Notes: generated from the sequence alone by a model not told the origin. DNA of 64,000 nt from Fistularia commersonii (GCA_037954325.1 JBBMNZ010000027.1:2645501-2709500); one strand, 5' to 3'. Shown: positions 37,101 through 47,194, counted from the first letter of the stretch. Program-made: numbers and translations.

Positions 37101-40100
37101 GCGGCTACGTTGCTTACACAAAAGCACAACTGTCTATTGACAAACAATGCATATGTTAAACATGCAGTCATTCATACTGTTACTTCTGGACTATTGAGCG
37201 CACCTCACTATAAGCCGCACTGGCTAGCTGATCGCTATCTCGGGCTTCCTCCTGCGCACTAAAACCGTCAAAGTTGTCTTCTTCGGTGTCGGAGTTGAAC
37301 GGACTCAGAATTTCCCTGTCATTTCATCAGTCCGATGTGACGAGGATAAATGTTTCGGCGGTGTGAAGCTCGTACACCGCCCCGAAAAAGTCCATATATT
37401 AGCCGCAGCGTTGTTTACGTGAAAAAAGTCGCGGCTTATCAATCGGAAATGACGGTATATGTGCATAAAGGGCAGCATGGTGGCACACTGGTTAGCTCTG
37501 CCTTACAGCAAGGCCTCTGTGTGTGACGTGTGATCGACCCAGTGACAGCTGATGCGCTCCAGCACCCCCTAAACCCGGAATTCAGGATAAGCGCTATAGA
37601 TAATGAATGAAAGAGTGAAGTGACAAACTTGTTTCATTGGTCTAGATGACAGGTACCGACTATTGGTTCTTAATTCCAGCCATCAAATCTTGAGTCAAAC
37701 TAACTTACTTACTTACCTCTAACAGTAGATTGATATTTTGATATCTCTGATAGAGCATCTGCTCCATTCATTCAAGTCAATGTGAAGCCGGTACATGAAT
37801 TACGGGGTTGTATATTTGCAACAGAGGGCTTTGCAAAGTTGAAGGCGCGGTTCAGACCTTCATTCTCTTGGTCCTCCGAGGGTTCCAGTAGCCTGACGAA
37901 CTCCACGCTGATGTGAAACTCAACGGCAACGAGGAGGGCGACCTTCAGCAGGATCAGCTGCAGTTGCTGGATGCCTGTTCGATGCAGGAAACAGGGACGG
38001 ACACGAGTGAAACGCTGGGCGCCGGCTTAGAAATGAAGATTCAAACCTCTAGATACTCACTGATGTGATCGATGGCGCCGGCACAGAATTTGCCGCAGAA
38101 CTTTTTGGCACCGAGGCCCCGCAGGTCGTGGATGGTGAAGGGCCACAGGTGCAGCACATTGTGCCTGGAGAACGAGTCCCTCTTCTCGATCACGACCACT
38201 TTGGCGCCCATCAAGGCGAGCTCGATGGCGGTGCGCAGGCCGCAGGGGCCGCCGCCGATGACGAGGCACTGGAACGAGACGACCGCAAATCAGCCGCATT
38301 ATGGGGAGAAACGTTTCGCGGAGCTCCCGCCTTCACGGTCACGTCCTTTGCGTCATTAATCACATCTCCAGATGAAAAAGAAGGTTCCAAGCCCAATTGT
38401 TGAGTCTTGGCCACACATGAAAAGATCATCTCTCCACCTGTGGAGCACTGAGAAGAACATTAGCAGATGGCCCGGGAATCGTTCTAGGCCGACCTCGGAG
38501 AACTCCTAAAGACGGGTCGGAGGAGAGCTAAACCGCAGCAGCAGCTCATTGTGAAATCATCAGGCCGCCCCCACAAAAGCATTTGAAAAAGAAAAAGAAT
38601 AAGGTTGAGGTCCAAGTCTCGGTCTGAGAATGCGGTGCGGCGATGACATCAGCCTCTGGAATGACGGATGAAAAAGGTGACGCATGACTCGCTTTCTGGC
38701 AAACCTCATCATCTTTGCCTGGATGAGGATAAAAAAAGGCCCTTAAACGGCAGTCCAGCAATTTCAAAATAGAGAACGTGTCTCAAAACCTAATCAGTAC
38801 TTTTCGCTTTTAAATCAATCCAGTTCCCGTCTTTCCACCGCGTTCGCTCATCGCGCGCCGTCCGATGACGTTCAGCCCGAAAGATAAATAAAAAAGGCAT
38901 CGTACTGGCACAGCCGTCAGCTTTTCGGCCTCCCAGCAGGGGGCCTTTCTGTGTGGGGTCTCCATGTGTCTGTGGAGGTTTCCACCAGTTTCTCTGGAGA
39001 CGGACATGTGAATGATGGTATGTCTCCAGATGATATTTGAATGAGCAAGTGAATGGTTGTATGGCTCTTTAAATGTGTGAAGAAGAGGGTGAATGGTTGT
39101 CTCACTCCTCAACCATCATGGTTGTCTATATATTGTCCCCAACTCGCCCAATGGGATAGACTCAACCCTTCGCCCCTGAGTGCAGGATATGCGCTATAGA
39201 TCATGAATAAATTAAAAATAAGGTCCGTCTCCGGTTAAGAACCTGTAGACGACGCTGATGTTTCTCTCAGGGCGGCAAAGTGCCACTTCCTCACTCCCTT
39301 CAGGCGTTTTCTCGCTATCTACCAACATGTTGCTGCCATGATGGCATCATTTCCATTCGCTGACAGATCTCTTGAGTTTTTTTTCCAGTGGATTTGCAAC
39401 GCCTCCGCTGACTTGCTTCCTCTCTGCGTGCGTTTGAGGATGCCACACCTGCATCAGCGACCTCTCGCCGCAGGGCCAGACTCATCATGTGGTCACCGCG
39501 CTAATGTTCCCAAATCACACGAGAGAGGAACTTCTAAAATTGGACCTGGGTGTTGTGAGCAAACAGCAAAGTCAAACACGCCGAATGACTGCATCAAAAT
39601 AAGAATTAGACTAAGGATAAACAAACTCGACTGTGTTCGAATATTCATCAGACATCAACATCGAAAACACACACACATTTCCAGACGTATAAACACAGCA
39701 GGATAAACGCTATCATGTGCATCAGACATGCTTTGGGGTAGAAAATAAGAGAAGACATGAGGTTGCAACATCCCATATGATAAATGTTGGACTGGGATCG
39801 TTTGCCACATTTTTGTGGTGGAGCAAATCCTGAAAATATCTTTGTAGTTTGGAACTCCGCACACACACACACACACACACACACATACATGCACACGCAC
39901 ATGCACGCTGATCTTAAGCATTCCGCTGTGAGGGACTAGCAGGGTTTTTGTCTGGATGGGAACTTTTGACTCCTGAAACTTGACCCACGTGACTGAAACA
40001 TCACAAACTCGGTCACACGAAAGTGAGCAAAATTACAGGATCGCAGGGCGACAGGAGCGATAACACGGGATACAAATCGCTTTTCCTGACGTTATTCATC

Positions 40101-42347
40101 GACACACACAGATGCGGCGGGTAGTGTGTCACCCACGGCCAGCTGTGCCGAGCCATAAAACAGATGAGGTCACATCCTTTGGAGATAGTCGGATCAGGCG
40201 GGCCGGGTGCCGAGTGACATCTTGTCTTTCCCAGGGAAACAGCCAAGTTGACATACGGAAGGGGCGTTTGGCTCGCGTGTCGCCCCGGGAGACGGTTATC
40301 TCGTAATGATAGCGCGGCTTTCGGAATCGCACCCGCGACCTAATCCACGGTGGTCATCGAGGAAAATATGAGTTTCTGCCTGAAAAAATAAGCTGCGGCT
40401 TGCAGTGAGAGTCTATATTTTACCGCCTGAACATTTAGGTGACAGGAATTCTGACATCTGCCCGCTGAGGTTAGACGCCTAAGTCAAGTCCAATCACATC
40501 CCCTTGAACTTGTTCACCTTCCACTCGGGGTCTGTGGCTCCAATTGGACAGAAGCTATAAAACTGCGCTCAGACTGAAGTGTTTAAAAAGGCGCTTTAAC
40601 GACGCTCTGGGCCGAGATCCAGCCCTCGGGGAAGAGCATGTAAAGATCTTAATTTGGGCCCGAATCATCTTAGTTGCTGAGAATTGCTGTCTGTTTCTCC
40701 GAGCGGTAAAAATACCCTGTTGGGCCGGAGGCCGCTGACGCCTGGGGGCGGAAAAAGTGGAAGAAAAAAAAAAAACATCACAGGTTTTTCTGCCTTCCCT
40801 TTACAGCAAATAGCTCTGAAACACAAATCATGCCAACTTCCAGAATTTGTTCCTAAAGCAGGTTCCGGCTCAGCACGGTGACAAGTCTGCCATTCAAAGC
40901 GCTTCAACACCACTCGTGCTGCTTTTATGCCACCTTCATGTTTCACAACATCTTTACGCTTGATAGCAGTCACCCGTTTATCCGCTCACACAGCGATGGC
41001 GGCAGAGCTGTCGTGCGAGGCGGCGAACCGGACCGTCGGCAGCCCCGGCTGGGTTCAACTCATTGAGACGGGAATCAAACCGGCAACCTTTCTGATTCGA
41101 AGGACACTCGCTCTACCGAACTGAACCACGCCTGCCCCTGCAGGATGACTGCAGTTTTGCAAATTGCTCGGACAAACCGCTGCAAAGAAAAGGAAGACGA
41201 CACAGACAACATCGAGAGCAAATTGCCACGTTCTGCATGGCCGGAAAAATAACCACAGACTATCCAACGGGTTTAAGTGTTATTTTCTCCCTGCACTGCT
41301 TCGCCGCGTGAAGAACCCTACTGTTAGCTAACGGGAAAATGTCTTTGTTCGGCTGCAAGCACTTGAAACCCCTCTGTGGCGTAGCAGGCCGGAAGAGCTC
41401 GGACTTCTTCGTCGGTCCATTCCGTTATGTCCATTTTGTCACAAATAGCAAGAAAACAGGCGACAAGTGTCCGCAAAAGCTTCTAAAAATGGTGCACTGC
41501 AAGAGGTATCTGGTAATAGCCGTAGCTTATAAACTCTACCAATCATCTACGTCACATGAGTTCTTATGGAACCGTGAAAAGACCCTGCCTCAGAGTAGGA
41601 GCTAAAATGATGCTAGGATCTGACAGTCATCGTTCCCGGTTCAGCTGAAGTCTGAATGCACCGAGAAATAGTTCCTGAAAAGGTTTGAGGAACTGCAAAA
41701 AGTTCGGTGCAAAAGGAGCCTATAACACGGTAGCTTGTGGAGTTTAAATACTCCTGACGAGGACAAAGAACCACAGTGACGGCTGTACATACCAGCGATC
41801 CAACGAAAGACCATAAAACAATTTTGCAAAGAGGACTTACAGCAACATTCTCTTTGGGAGCGCGCCAGTTATGCCTGCAGCGTACACCACTTTTTTTTAC
41901 ATTTCACGCCGTGACCAGAACCTGTTCTGCAGAACCTGCGTTTCCGTCACCTGCCGTGTGCTTTCCTGACAAGATATTTATGTCACCGCAAACTGTGAAA
42001 TGCCAGAGCGAGACTCGAAAAGCAGATCAGTCGTCCAACCGGCCGGCGAGGAGAGAAAAGGAGTAGGTGTAGTGGAGGGAACCTACCTTGGTGCCTGAAC
42101 AGGCTTCCCCTTTCTTGTACTCCTTGTGGGACATCCTCTTGTCCAGCTTCGTCCACAGAGCCTTGGCCTTCCAGCAGGTTACCTTGGCCTTCAGGCAGCT
42201 ATAGAAGGTGGCGTGCTCGGAGGGGTCCAGGTCCAGCTGCCTGCACAGGACGCCGAACGCCTGCAGCGTCCCTTTGCAGGTCGAGGCCTGGACGAAGTTC
42301 TCAAACAGCTTCCCCACGTTGTCCCTCTCCTCCTCTATTTCGCCCAT
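21377..42347 (-). CDS. mical2: MICAL2, [F-actin]-monooxygenase (21 coding exons, 1,098 aa)
   Basis: MICAL2 is a flavoprotein monooxygenase that oxidises specific actin methionines, disassembles filaments and, in the nucleus, promotes SRF/MRTF signalling (family knowledge). Coding exons in transcript order: 42347-42087, 38268-38061, 37974-37858, 36046-35945, 34992-34837, 34004-33904, 33745-33488, 33046-32931, 32829-32703, 32613-32523, 32042-31895, 30651-30452, 28989-28886, 28801-28730, 28633-28502, 28308-28201, 27581-27324, 25114-25022, 24399-24219, 21920-21844, 21763-21377. All junctions are GT-AG and in phase; the sum is 3,297 nt including TAG. The ATG has a good context (A at -3, G at +4) and opens MGEIEEERDN, as in MICAL2 proteins. 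Domain order is monooxygenase (about 1-490), CH (about 515-620), basic linker, LIM (899-952) and tail. The length is close to the roughly 1,124-aa human form. The C-terminal bMERB domain of MICAL1/3 is absent. Weakest calls: the acceptor of the 28308-28201 exon and the boundaries of the linker exons. Paralogue a or b cannot be decided. Confidence 0.96.
21844..24399 (-). CDS. mical2: mical2 exons 19-20: LIM zinc-finger domain
   Basis: Exon 19 (24399-24219) and exon 20 (21920-21844) together make one LIM domain. Zinc site one is C899, C902, H920 and C923 (CHSC...HREC). Zinc site two is C926, C929, C949 and H952, the last pair supplied by exon 20 (KLFCKLH). All eight ligands are present and spaced as in MICAL LIM domains. 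The roughly 2.3-kb intron between the exons contains an RTE LINE fragment that is itself interrupted by a hAT-like element, plus a dispersed-repeat copy at about 24050-24180. Confidence 0.94.
22780..23740 (-). mobile_element. RTE-type LINE reverse-transcriptase fragment (interrupted)
   Basis: The outer parts, 22780-22884 and 23396-23740, are one degenerate LINE piece on the minus strand, in a mical2 intron. The translated remnant includes VICSESREQVKENLERWRYA, LERRGMKVSCSKTEY and LQGVEIKKLEDFQYFGSTV, the region after the FADD box of RTE-like reverse transcriptases. The FADD box itself is mutated here. The hAT-like element at 22885-23395 splits it. Confidence 0.8.
22885..23395. mobile_element. 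hAT-like non-autonomous element nested in an RTE LINE fragment
   Basis: It starts CATTGGTCCCCAAACTACGG and ends GTTTGGAGACCCCTG, imperfect inverted termini of a 'ggtccccaaac' hAT family. It contains only non-coding AT-rich interior. Flanks ctctggac (22877-22884) and cttcagac (23396-23403) are a diverged 8-bp duplication. Removing the element restores the LINE order seen at 45890-45915. Confidence 0.8.
24050..24180 (-). repeat. Dispersed 'CACGGTGG' repeat, head fragment in a mical2 intron
   Basis: Matches 'gaaaggagaacgtggagaatccatacacaaaggc', 'gaatccaaccagccac' and 'gctgtgaggtggaagcgttaaccgcctc' of the family. It lies just 39 bp or so from the LIM exon edge at 24219. Confidence 0.7.
25022..28989 (-). 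CDS. mical2: mical2 exons 13-18: CH-LIM linker with basic nuclear-localisation-like clusters
   Basis: Six small exons, 28989-28886, 28801-28730, 28633-28502, 28308-28201, 27581-27324 and 25114-25022. They encode about residues 629-884, which look low in complexity and poorly conserved. Two basic clusters stand out: LPRKRVPK at the end of exon 13 and FKRRRKLNSY in exon 14 (about residues 675-684). Together they resemble the nuclear localisation signal expected for MICAL2. Exon 15 contains NKVRSMATQLLAKFENRPS, a conserved MICAL linker segment. Exon 18 (SKSIKEKAVHLCGLF) leads directly into the LIM exon. The acceptor for exon 16 (28308) ends ...ACAAG after a good pyrimidine tract and is the least secure boundary. 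Confidence 0.8.
25170..25194. repeat. (TG)n microsatellite in a mical2 intron
   Basis: About 12 TG units, 55 bp upstream (on the gene strand) of mical2 exon 25114-25022. Confidence 0.9.
25735..26340. repeat. Minisatellite: about 4 units of 94-130 bp with variable ATT tracts
   Basis: Repeated block tgtctctatatgacacgtga atggggaagtgaatgattgt ... gaatgagagggtgaatgg aaataaaatgcatt followed by (ATT)n. Unit starts fall at about 25824, 25954, 26081, 26175 and 26213. The core matches the 3' half of the dispersed 'CACGGTGG' repeat, so the array expanded from one inserted copy. It lies in mical2 intron sequence. Confidence 0.9.
29540..29650 (-). repeat. Dispersed 'CACGGTGG' repeat, tail fragment
   Basis: Short piece with 'ctattcattatctgtaccgct' and 'acaaccattcacatgtcgtatagagaca'. 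It lies in the mical2 intron between exons 12 and 13. Confidence 0.65.
29760..30215 (+). repeat. Composite repeat: 'CACGGTGG' family interrupted by a second family
   Basis: Starts with one head (gatacggtggcgcagtggtt), then a second sequence family (29793-29930), then a second head (gagcggcacggtggcttcttcc) and a complete body and tail ending 'aaccctgagtgcaggagaagcgg'. It lies in a mical2 intron. Confidence 0.75.
30452..32613 (-). CDS. mical2: mical2 exons 10-12: linker and calponin-homology (CH) domain
   Basis: Exon 10 (32613-32523) encodes the short basic connector VRHLYISAEL...RRPVNLFRRG. Exons 11 and 12 encode a single CH domain, with characteristic blocks RLLTWCQKQTEGY, SSWLSGLALCALIHRF, LQLAFDVSEQEFGI and MTAYLSKFYELFRGTPL (about residues 515-620). 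In MICALs this domain sits against the monooxygenase and supports actin use (family knowledge). Phase continuity across 32042/32523 and 31895/30651 supports the joins. A Tc1-like MITE (30732-31018) and a dispersed repeat copy (about 31540-31756) sit in the intron between exons 11 and 12. Confidence 0.94.
30732..31018. mobile_element. Tc1/mariner-like palindromic MITE, copy 2
   Basis: The same element as 18386-18667, with both ends intact: CAGGACTGTCTCAGAAAATT ... AATTTTCTGGGACAGTCCTG, flanked by TA at 30730-30731 and 31019-31020. It lies in the mical2 intron between the two CH-domain exons, about 80 bp from the exon edge at 30651. The near-perfect inverted repeats could fold into a hairpin in the pre-mRNA. 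Confidence 0.88.
31059..31079. repeat. Poly(C) run in a mical2 intron
   Basis: About 17 consecutive C bases immediately after Tc1-like MITE copy 2. Confidence 0.95.
31540..31756 (-). repeat. Dispersed 'CACGGTGG' repeat, copy in a mical2 intron
   Basis: Contains 'gttcaccccggactggtcg', 'gtgagaaaggccccctgtcgg', 'ctgcgaggcagaggcgctgacc' and 'gcgccatcgtgccgc'. Confidence 0.75.
32703..42347 (-). CDS. mical2: mical2 exons 1-9: FAD monooxygenase domain
   Basis: These exons encode residues 1-482. Exon 1 carries the conserved MICAL start region (ENFVQASTCKGTLQAF). Exon 2 opens with the FAD Rossmann fingerprint LVIGGGPCGLR (GxGxxG, about residues 89-99), followed by the VVVIEKRD strand that ends the ADP-binding fold. 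Exon 4 holds the DG motif (IVGADGRRNTLEG), and exon 7 ends with the GD-type motif LVGDSLLE next to the flavin. Exon 8 begins [21 protein letters not shown], which is diagnostic of MICALs. No catalytic motif is broken, so the enzyme should be active. Intron 1 downstream of the ATG exon (38,269-42,086) and the 34,993-35,944 and 36,047-37,857 introns are the large ones in this block. Confidence 0.95.
34104..34770 (+). repeat. Two dispersed repeats in a mical2 intron (SINE-like, then unclassified copy 3)
   Basis: 34104-34325 contains 'ggtggtagagctgccatgca aggcgctaaccagaccat' and 'ggatcgaaccgccaaccttcc', which recurs in 40965-41140. 34330-34770 is copy 3 of the family at 12570-13092 ('ctctcattcctcccattctt', 'ggttcccagagaccgcagc'). 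Confidence 0.65.
36340..36705 (-). repeat. Dispersed 'CACGGTGG' repeat, nearly full copy in a mical2 intron
   Basis: Runs from the tail (attatctataccccttattctgc) through 'cttcaatgaacctcctgctt' and 'ccacacagaaaggcttcctgt' to 'caatgcgccaccgt'. Confidence 0.78.
37175..37457. mobile_element. MITE with about 30-bp terminal inverted repeats
   Basis: It starts TACTGTTACTTCTGGACTAT and ends ...AATCGGAAATGACGGTA, which as its complement gives TACCGTCATTTCCGATT. Internal 'ataagccgca' and 'gcggcttat' blocks are inverted copies. This resembles a common vertebrate non-autonomous element with TACGGTATTTTCC-type ends. It lies in a mical2 intron and has no ORF. Confidence 0.65.
37468..37610 (+). repeat. Dispersed 'CACGGTGG' repeat, internally deleted copy
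   Basis: Head 'agcatggtggcacactggtt' joined to a tail 'gacagctgatgcgctccagc ... gataagcgctatagataatgaatg' with most of the middle missing. It follows the MITE at 37175-37457. Confidence 0.7.
38925..39210 (+). repeat. Dispersed 'CACGGTGG' repeat, copy in mical2 intron 1
   Basis: Contains 'gggcctttctgtgtggggtc', 'ctgtggaggtttccaccagtt', repeated 'gtgaatggttgtatg' units and the tail 'tgagtgcaggatatgcgctatagatcatgaa'. Confidence 0.78.
39860..39885. repeat. (CA)n microsatellite in mical2 intron 1
   Basis: About 13 CA units. Confidence 0.9.
40965..41140 (-). repeat. SINE-like repeat in mical2 intron 1
   Basis: 'ttatccgctcacacagcgatggcggcagagctg' and 'gggaatcaaaccggcaaccttt' are shared with 34104-34325. 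The 'gattcgaaggacactcgctctaccgaactgaacca' end looks like a degenerate tRNA-type A/B-box head on the minus strand. It is not a functional tRNA. Confidence 0.6.
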
Positions 42348-42443
42348 CTTTCCCGCTTCGCCGCTCCGGAGTGCTGCCGCTCTCTTCAGCGCTCCGCCAG
42401 ATGTGGCTACACCCTCCGCTTCGCCCGCAACGCTGTCCAGAGT
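42348..42443 (-). other. mical2: mical2 5'UTR part of the ATG exon
   Basis: The 96 bp between the start codon at 42345-42347 and a strong predicted 3' splice site. Read on the minus strand, a tract of mostly C and T ends in CTTCAG just before ACTCTGG. The frame upstream of the ATG stays open but shows no MICAL similarity, so I treat it as untranslated. Confidence 0.6.
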
Positions 42444-43200
42444 CTGAAGAGGCAAGACAAGAGTGTGATGTCATCTCGTGGCGTGGAATCCCACAAAGGG
42501 CTTTGGGTAAACGGGTTCTTTTTTATTTATTTTTTTATTATTAGCGTGAGTAAGCGGGTCCTGACCCGTCCTTACAAACCGTTTAAAAGCTTCGGTTAAG
42601 ACTGTTATTCACACTAAATGAACAAATTCAGGACCGACGTTTGAAACCGATTCCACCAGAGCCAACAAGGAGCCGCCGGGACAGCTTTTGAGCATTTTAT
42701 AGAGGTAACCATGGAAACCTATTAAAAAAAAACAAGGGGGTTATTTGTGGTTAAGCGTCCTTTTTCTATCTGCACAGTTTTTCTCCTTTGTCTCGAGTTA
42801 ATAAGCACTCTTCGGCAGATACAGAATAAGCGTTGACGCAAATTACAATCGCAGGTCCCAGAAAACGAGCAGCTCTCTGGATCCAGAGAAGCGGCACGGG
42901 GCCTTCATTCCTGCAGCGCGGCGCTGACCAGGGCTGGCGAGACGGGGGAAGGAATTTGTCTTGTGTGCAAAGTTTCTGGAAAAGCAGGGGAGGCGAGCCG
43001 GGGCTTCCACATCAAAAGCCAAACGTCTGCGCTCCCGGCGGCGGGGCGAAGCACGCGTATGCTCACTTAAAAGGTGGCGGCCGCAGCTTCCGGGAGTTTT
43101 TTTTGGGAGCAGTTCCGAGCTTTTGATATTTTAATGTCCCGCGGAGCTGGACGGGCAGGGGGCCAGAGGACCCCCCCCTACATAGTAATCCACTCGCTGT

Positions 43201-43228
<28 letters not shown>
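43201..43228. repeat. (CA)14 microsatellite
   Basis: Perfect CA run upstream of the mical2 ATG exon. Confidence 0.95.
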
Positions 43229-43231
<3 letters not shown>

Positions 43232-45639
43232 CTGCCTTGGGGCCTCAGGTGGCAGTGTGACTACGCCGTGAAACCGTTTATAGAGGGCCCTCAGCTGGAA
43301 CCCGGCGCACGTGTTCTCCATCCGGACTTGTTTTGTCAGACCCCAACCCAACCCCACCCGAGGTTTCTCACCGCCACAAAAGAAAATGGCATTCCTTTGC
43401 CACGTGGCCTAAAAAGGGAGGCTCCCCTCAGCCTCTGCCCACCCCCCTCCCCATAGGATCACCCTTTGTTTTTTTTTTTTTTGTTTTTTTTTTGGAAGGA
43501 GGGGTTCTCGCTGATTGTGAATGAGTGACGGGCGTTGACTGAGACGGGCGTGATATACAATGCAGGTGCTTTGGAGCGTCCCGACCGGCGGGGGCAATGA
43601 AGCGGCGGGTCACTGTGTTCTCCAGCGTTGCGGTATGCGGTCTGTTCAGGCTGAAGGAGTCCTTCCAGTGTTGAGTCAAAAATGTTTTCCTTAAGATAAG
43701 ACAGGTTTTTTTTCACCGCCGTCAAGACGGAGTGGCGCAGTTACCGCTGACACGTCGGGTTTCTGGAGAATCCAGTCACATCGAGCTGTACTCAACCTTG
43801 AAACCGCTTAGACAAAGACAACGTCTATGATTTCATGTCTGAGGACGCGGCTATTGGAACCATCTGTTGCGAGAGTCTGGTACGGCCCCTAATGAAAAGG
43901 TACCACTTGCTGTCTTCATCGCTGAGTCGGCGGGACGGCCTCCGACGGGAGCCCCATGACTTCACCGGTTTTTCGGGCTGACGGGATGGAAAGTCACTCG
44001 CGGGCAGAACGCAACAGCCACAGGACGGCTGTAAAAATACAAGTAATGACAGGCAAAGCGGAAAGACACGCACGATGCATCCCAGGCCGGCCGTGTAATG
44101 CCTGCGTGGATCACAGAGATGAAGAGTGCGGAGGTTTGACGTTCCCTGATTACCAGACCCATCTCTCTCTCTCTCTCTCGATCTCTAGATGTACATATCA
44201 TCGTGAAATGCGGGAGGAATGCCAGCCCTTTGCATTCTGACTACTCTGCGGTCAAGTGTACGTGTAATATCAGCATGTGAGAGCACGAATGTGTGCCTGA
44301 GAGGCAAAGCAAGCGATCAGATTCTGCAGCGCCAGAGGGGGAATGCCAGGAATGTACCTGTTACACCTGGGCTGTGGCGCCGGGGGGTGGGGGGGGGCAA
44401 ACTTACACACACATAAAAAATAAACCCTGTATTTTCTCATCAATACACACACCATATGGTCTATTAAGCTGCTTGTAGTTTTAACTCCTCTTTGACCGGT
44501 TAATCTGCAGAAGAGTGCTGTTAAGCGAATTTTTCATCACATTTGTAATTTGCCAAGCCTTTCCTGACGCGAAAAATTACTTTTTTGTTGTTTTTCCAAC
44601 GACTGGTTCTGCAATCGGGATATTTGGGTTGATTTAAATTCAAATACATGCACACCAGTAGGCTTATCCACTGAGGCAACAACGGCCTTTTCCACGCCAG
44701 CGGCTTGACTTTCTAATGTCTGGAACATCATTAAAAGAAAACCACATCAGTTGGCCTCTCCCTTCAAATCGTACACATTTACAGTATGTCATACAACCCC
44801 GCGCCCAAAATGGCCCCTTGTTTACTTTGACACGCACCGTGACCAGAAGCCTACGCGGTGTCTTGTCAGCCGTCTCTCCGCAGCTATGCGCTCAATAGGA
44901 AGTTGACGCACGCAAGAAAAACATTGGGAATACTGGGAAACGCACACTGGTGCAGCCAGCCAGGAGTAATTACAGACCGGACCGAAGAAAACCAGGAAGG
45001 AACCCTCTGAGGGGCTGATAAGCAGGCGGCGTGCCTCGGAAAACACAGCGGTCATGTGGACTCCGAGCCCGCGGGAGCAGCCGTGTCGCGGCGGCGTTAT
45101 CTCCGCTCTCTGAATTCAGGGTTTCGTGTTTTGGCCGGCGTTGCTAAAAAACAAAGAGAGGGTCTGCGGTCGAGCAGATAGAAACCGGCAGAACGCGGAG
45201 GGCCGATCATTCGAGCAAACAGGAACTGGCCGTTGTTTGCTGACCAGTCTGGCTTGCGAGGCGTGGCTCCTCCGGACTGATTTATCTGAACACGCCGAAC
45301 ACCGAATTACCTTTGGCCAGCTGTGGAAACACAAAGAATTTATCTAACGGCTGCGTCTGGGCAACACATCAATACTGAACTCTGTCAGACTGGGATAACG
45401 TCATAGTACTTTTCGTACTATCGGCCTGAGTATTACTACCTACATGCAAACCCGGGAGTTGACAACTTGAAGCGAAGTGCTTTAGAGAGCAGTTCCCACA
45501 TATCAAATTTTACTCTTGAAAATAGAGGAAGTGATCTTTTCACTGACAGCAGAGCATCTGAGTCTGTGCTACCTAATACAGTCAGTGGACCAGGCTTCTT
45601 TCGGCTTTTCCCTTCAGGGGTCAACCTCCTCCGTCTAAC

Positions 45640-46150
45640 CCTAATGTTTGTATTGGCTTCTCTCGCACACTCGACATCTTCATCTCTGCTACCTCCAGCG
45701 CTGCTTCCCGTCTTACTTTCGATGCCAGACTCCAAACTGCACAGCATCCCCGGTCTCACAACTATCTTATCCACCTTTCCTTTCATTCTGACTGATAGTC
45801 TTCTATCTCATAGCACCCCTGTCACTTTTCTCCACCCATTCCAACATGCTTGAATCGGTTTCTTTACCTCTTTTCCACACTCTCCATTGCTCTGGACTGT
45901 TGACCCCAAGTACTTGAAATCCTCCAACCTCACCGTTCCATCCGCGTTCCTCTCTTTCACACTCGTACATTCTGTCTTCCTGCGACTAACCTTCATTCCT
46001 CTGCTTTCCAGAGCATACCTCCACCTGTCTAGATTTTCCTCCACCTGTTCCCTGCTCACTACAGATGACAGTATCATCTGCAAACATCATGGTCTGCAGA
46101 GGTTTCTGTCTCGCCTCATCTGTCAGCCGCTGCAAACAAGACGGGGCTGA
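45640..46150 (-). mobile_element. RTE-type LINE reverse-transcriptase fragment
   Basis: A second degenerate copy of the same LINE. The minus strand reads MMFADDTVICSE (catalytic FADD motif, about 46068-46103), then after a frameshift REQVEENLDRWRYALESRG, VRLEDFKYLGSTVQSNGEC, VKKPIQACWNGWRKVTGV and, in another frame, VVRPGMLCSLES. It is broken by frameshifts and truncated at both ends, and lies upstream of the mical2 coding exons. Confidence 0.82.
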
Positions 46151-46439
46151 GCTGACCTGATATCATCCCACTTCCACCACACCTCACCACTGTCTGTCGC
46201 AGAAGCAACAAGACTAGCATCATCTCTCTCAACCTTCAAGAAACAGATAAAAATGTTTCTCTTTCAGGACTTTTTACTGCGCTGATGCCCCAGATCAGGT
46301 TGGCAGCAAGTTAGGCTATGCAGTGTGTGTGTGTACGTTTGTGTGTCTCTGTCCAAAAAAAAAAAAAACCCCTCACTAACCCAAGCTTACTGTTCTGTAT
46401 ATTTCCTGTGCATCGTGTATTTGCAAGTGTATTTGCAGT

Positions 46440-46505
46440 CCCTATGTCCTCTATTGTAAGTCGCTTTGGATAAAAGCGTTTGCCAAATGTAATGTAATGT
46501 AATGT
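46440..46505 (+). repeat. SINE/LINE-type 3' tail ('gtaagtcgctttggataaa' family), copy 2
   Basis: 'attgtaagtcgctttggataaaagcgtttgccaaa' then (tgtaa)n. Better preserved than copy 1. The upstream 46200-46440 ('acaaacagataaaaatgtttctctttcaggac') probably belongs to the same element. Confidence 0.78.
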
Positions 46506-47194
46506 CTGACACCAGTGGCGGGTACTATTTGAGAAAAACGATTGTGACCCGAGGCGTCCACCTGTTTTTCGGCACTGAACTCACATTGCGCGCTCCCCTG
46601 GGGTCGGGCCCTTCGCCTGAATTCATCTCCGGTCTTCCCGAGCAACGTTCCCTTTTTCTCTGAGGTTTTGGGGCGGTCGGGATCCATCGAGGTCGATCAC
46701 ACCGCCACCTTCGAGCTCCCTCCGCACGGTCCGGTTTTCCACATGCTCCACACTGCGGCCCGCATGTCGCACGGCGTCTTTTACCACCTCTTTAGCTGTG
46801 ATGTCACAACGGTGACGCAACATCACAGGATCCGCAGGTTCCCCGCCCCCGACCCCCCGCTCAGCTGTGGTTTCATGCCGCAAAGCTGACATCACGGCCT
46901 GACAGAGGACATCGGTCTCCGTCTCCATGAGGTGACATCAGAGCCTATGAAGTCGGCACGGTCATTTTCGAGAACCTTCCTGCTATGTATCAAGCCGTAC
47001 GCGCCCTCTTCTTTTTCTTTATGCAGCCTCCCAAGACGTTCATCCGTCACCGGATCCCTGCGTTCTGACTTTTTAAACTGTCCTGATCGTGAAATCCCTG
47101 CTGTTATTTGTATCTCCGAAACATGTCTTTGGACCCGGCCAAAATGGGTTGCAAAGATTTACATCTAGCAACCCAAAACACAATCTCGGAGAAT

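Noticed and set aside
40965..41140. Possible tRNA gene on the minus strand
   Set aside because: A B-box-like stretch is present, but the cloverleaf cannot be completed and a related sequence recurs at 34104-34325. It is a SINE-type repeat.
42126..42599. 157-codon plus-strand frame
   Set aside because: Antisense shadow of mical2 coding exon 1, whose minus-strand frame has clear MICAL2 identity and proper splice sites.
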